DNA from: Leucobacter viscericola
GTDB lineage: Bacteria > Actinomycetota > Actinomycetes > Actinomycetales > Microbacteriaceae
Length of the DNA: 64,000 nucleotides
Direction of reading: 5' to 3'
Assembly (NCBI RefSeq): GCF_011299575.1
Contig: NZ_CP049863.1
Coordinates: 868,001 to 932,000, forward strand
Of this stretch, positions 62,505-64,000 are shown in pieces. Under the pieces are notes generated by a model, which ran no database searches, was not told the DNA's origin, and worked only from the letters and a program-made list of their open reading frames with translations. The position numbers and the translations under genes are program-made. The first letter of the stretch is position 1. Every line of letters starts with the position of its first letter.

Positions 62505-63977
62505 ATGGCACCTGAAGCGACCCCCTCTATTAGCGAGGCAGAAGTTGATCGTCTCCTGCTCGGAAAGCGGCTGCGACACTTCAGAACACGCTCGGGCCTC
62601 ACCCTCGATCAACTCGGCGAAAAGGTCGGTGTTGTCGCGAGCCAGCTCTCCCTCATCGAGAACGGCAAGCGCGAACCGCGACTCGGTCTGCTTCAGGGGC
62701 TCGCCCGCGAGTTTGGCATCGACCCCTCTGAGCTACTGAAACACGAGGCTCCGGATCATCGCAGCGCCCTGGAGATCGAGCTCGAACGTGCGCAGTCAGC
62801 CCCCGGTTACTCCCGCCTGGGCCTCCCCCACGTGCGTACACCACGAACGCTGAGTGACGACACCCTCGAGGCCATCGTGGGACTGCATCGTGAACTCGCG
62901 CGTCGATCCCGAGCCGCTGCAACAACCTCAGAGGAAGCCCGCCGGGCAAACACCGCCATCCGCATGCAAATGCAGGAGCGCGACAACTACATGCCCGAGG
63001 TCGAGGTTTTGGCTTCCGACCTCATGCGGCGCATCGGTCACGGCACGGGAGCCGTCACGCACCGCCAGGTCGCGATGCTGGCGGAGATGCTCGGCTTCAC
63101 ACTCATCTTCGTTGACGATCTGCCCTCAAACACACGAAGTATTACAGATCTTGAGAACGGTCGCATTTATTTGCCGCCCGCATCGATCCCTGGTGGCCAC
63201 GGCCTGCGATCCCTCGCACTGCAGGCAATGGCTCACCGCGTGCTCGGCCACTCCGAACCGGCAAGTTATGCAGAATTTCTCGAACAGCGGCTTCAGATCA
63301 ACTACTTCGCGGCAGCCTGCCTGCTGCCAGAGGCCCGCGCGGTCGAGTTCTTGCAGCAGGCAAAGCGCAACCGTAACCTCGCAATTGAAGATCTTCGCGA
63401 CGCATTCGGGGTCACTCACGAGGCCGCGGCCCACCGATTCACCAACCTCGCCACGAGACACCTCGATCTGCGGGTGCACCACTATCGCGCGGACGGCGCG
63501 GGATCCCTGGTGCGCGGCTACGCAAACGATGGGCTGCCGTTCCCGGCCGATACCTCAGGCTCGATCGAGGGCGAGGTGCTCTGCCACAAGTGGGGTGGCC
63601 GATCCGCGTTCAATCGAACCAACCGCACGAGTGAGTTCTATCAATACACCGACACCCCGTCGGGTACCTTCTGGTCGAGCGTGCAGACGGGCGACGCGGA
63701 GCAGGGCCCGTTCGCGATTGCCTGTGGTGTCTCGTTTGACGACACACGCTGGTTCCGCGGCCGCGACACCAGCGTGCGAGCGGTGTCGACCTGCCCTGAC
63801 GAATCCTGCTGCCGCATGGCGCGCCCCGAGTTGCTGACGCGCTGGTCTGGCAAGGCGTGGCCGAGCGCGCGCATGCACGCGCACGTGCTCACACCACTGC
63901 CGACGGGCACCTTCCCGGGGGTCGACGACACGGATATGTACGAGTTTTTGTCGCGGCACGCGCCCCAGGAGAACTGA
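62505..63977 (+). CDS. ScfR/RamB-type XRE-family transcriptional regulator
   Basis: 490 residues from ATG 62505, apparently leaderless. XRE helix-turn-helix at about 20-75 (LRHFRTRSGLTLDQLGEKVG, QLSLIENGKREPRLGLLQ). An IrrE-like domain spans about 200-330, where the usual zinc-protease HExxH is degenerate (MAHRVLGH), and a DUF2083 domain with cysteines (LCHKWGGRS, DESCCRM) covers 340-490. RamB of Corynebacterium has this architecture and responds to acetate/short-chain fatty acids. It probably regulates pckG and related carbon genes. Confidence 0.88.
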   Translation: MAPEATPSISEAEVDRLLLGKRLRHFRTRSGLTLDQLGEKVGVVASQLSLIENGKREPRLGLLQGLAREFGIDPSELLKHEAPDHRSALEIELERAQSAPGYSRLGLPHVRTPRTLSDDTLEAIVGLHRELARRSRAAATTSEEARRANTAIRMQMQERDNYMPEVEVLASDLMRRIGHGTGAVTHRQVAMLAEMLGFTLIFVDDLPSNTRSITDLENGRIYLPPASIPGGHGLRSLALQAMAHRVLGHSEPASYAEFLEQRLQINYFAAACLLPEARAVEFLQQAKRNRNLAIEDLRDAFGVTHEAAAHRFTNLATRHLDLRVHHYRADGAGSLVRGYANDGLPFPADTSGSIEGEVLCHKWGGRSAFNRTNRTSEFYQYTDTPSGTFWSSVQTGDAEQGPFAIACGVSFDDTRWFRGRDTSVRAVSTCPDESCCRMARPELLTRWSGKAWPSARMHAHVLTPLPTGTFPGVDDTDMYEFLSRHAPQEN

Positions 63978-64000
63978 CCCGCTGCTTCCCTCGCGGCCTA

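Overview
The window is chromosomal DNA of a high-GC Gram-positive actinobacterium, most likely of the family Microbacteriaceae; Leucobacter is a reasonable guess but is inference. The grounds are GC-rich third positions, the LAXTG-type cell-wall sorting signals, the RamB/ScfR-type regulator next to GTP-dependent PEP carboxykinase, the amt-suhB pair, and the molybdenum and nitrate genes in an order resembling Corynebacterium and related taxa. No phage, plasmid, transposase or CRISPR sequence was seen.

Layout. 1-3 kb: rpsO with promoter and terminator, a 19-bp tandem repeat, an ammonium transporter and an inositol-phosphatase-like gene. 3-9.8 kb: a mobA/moeA operon facing fdhD plus an FdhF/YdeP-type molybdoenzyme, then the NO dioxygenase hmp. 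9.8-16 kb: formamidase with its FmdB zinc ribbon, a TOBE molybdate regulator, modABC (modB carries a one-base frameshift) and moaA. 16-20 kb: an NnrS-like membrane protein and an unusually large copper nitrite reductase (membrane domain + cupredoxin + NirK). 20-35.5 kb: DUF2249 gene, narGHJI, two NarK transporters, an ArnR/SufR-like iron-sulfur regulator, and moaE-moeB facing moaD-moeA-moaC-mog. This block lies between two direct copies of a coiled-coil gene whose non-coding upstream DNA is also conserved and carries a perfect DnaA box. 36-39 kb: purine permease, FKBP, FAH-family hydrolase. 39-52.5 kb: two paralogous 858-residue LuxR-type ATPase regulators bracketing two giant repeat-built surface proteins with LAXTG signals. 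52.5-64 kb: aspA, a frameshifted MFS exporter, htpX/lemA, a lactone oxidase paired with a PLP-fold deaminase, an odd tRNA with a leaderless mini-gene, pckG and a divergent RamB-like regulator.

How it works together. Nearly the whole molybdenum cofactor pathway is present (ModABC uptake, MoaA/C/D/E, MoeB, Mog, two MoeA, MobA, FdhD sulfuration), serving NarG and the FdhF-like enzyme. Nitrate imported by the NarK proteins is reduced by NarGHI to nitrite, NirK makes NO outside the membrane, and Hmp oxidises NO back to nitrate; no NO reductase is visible. A perfect 10-mer TTATTTCCGG lies 80-96 nt upstream of hmp, narK1 and narK2, always in the same orientation, which fits one regulator (probably the ArnR-like protein beside narK2) controlling this regulon. 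The most interesting leads are this motif/regulator pair, the duplicated DnaA-box coiled-coil cassette flanking the nitrate island, the regulator/surface-protein locus, and the tRNA whose 3' end abuts a start codon.
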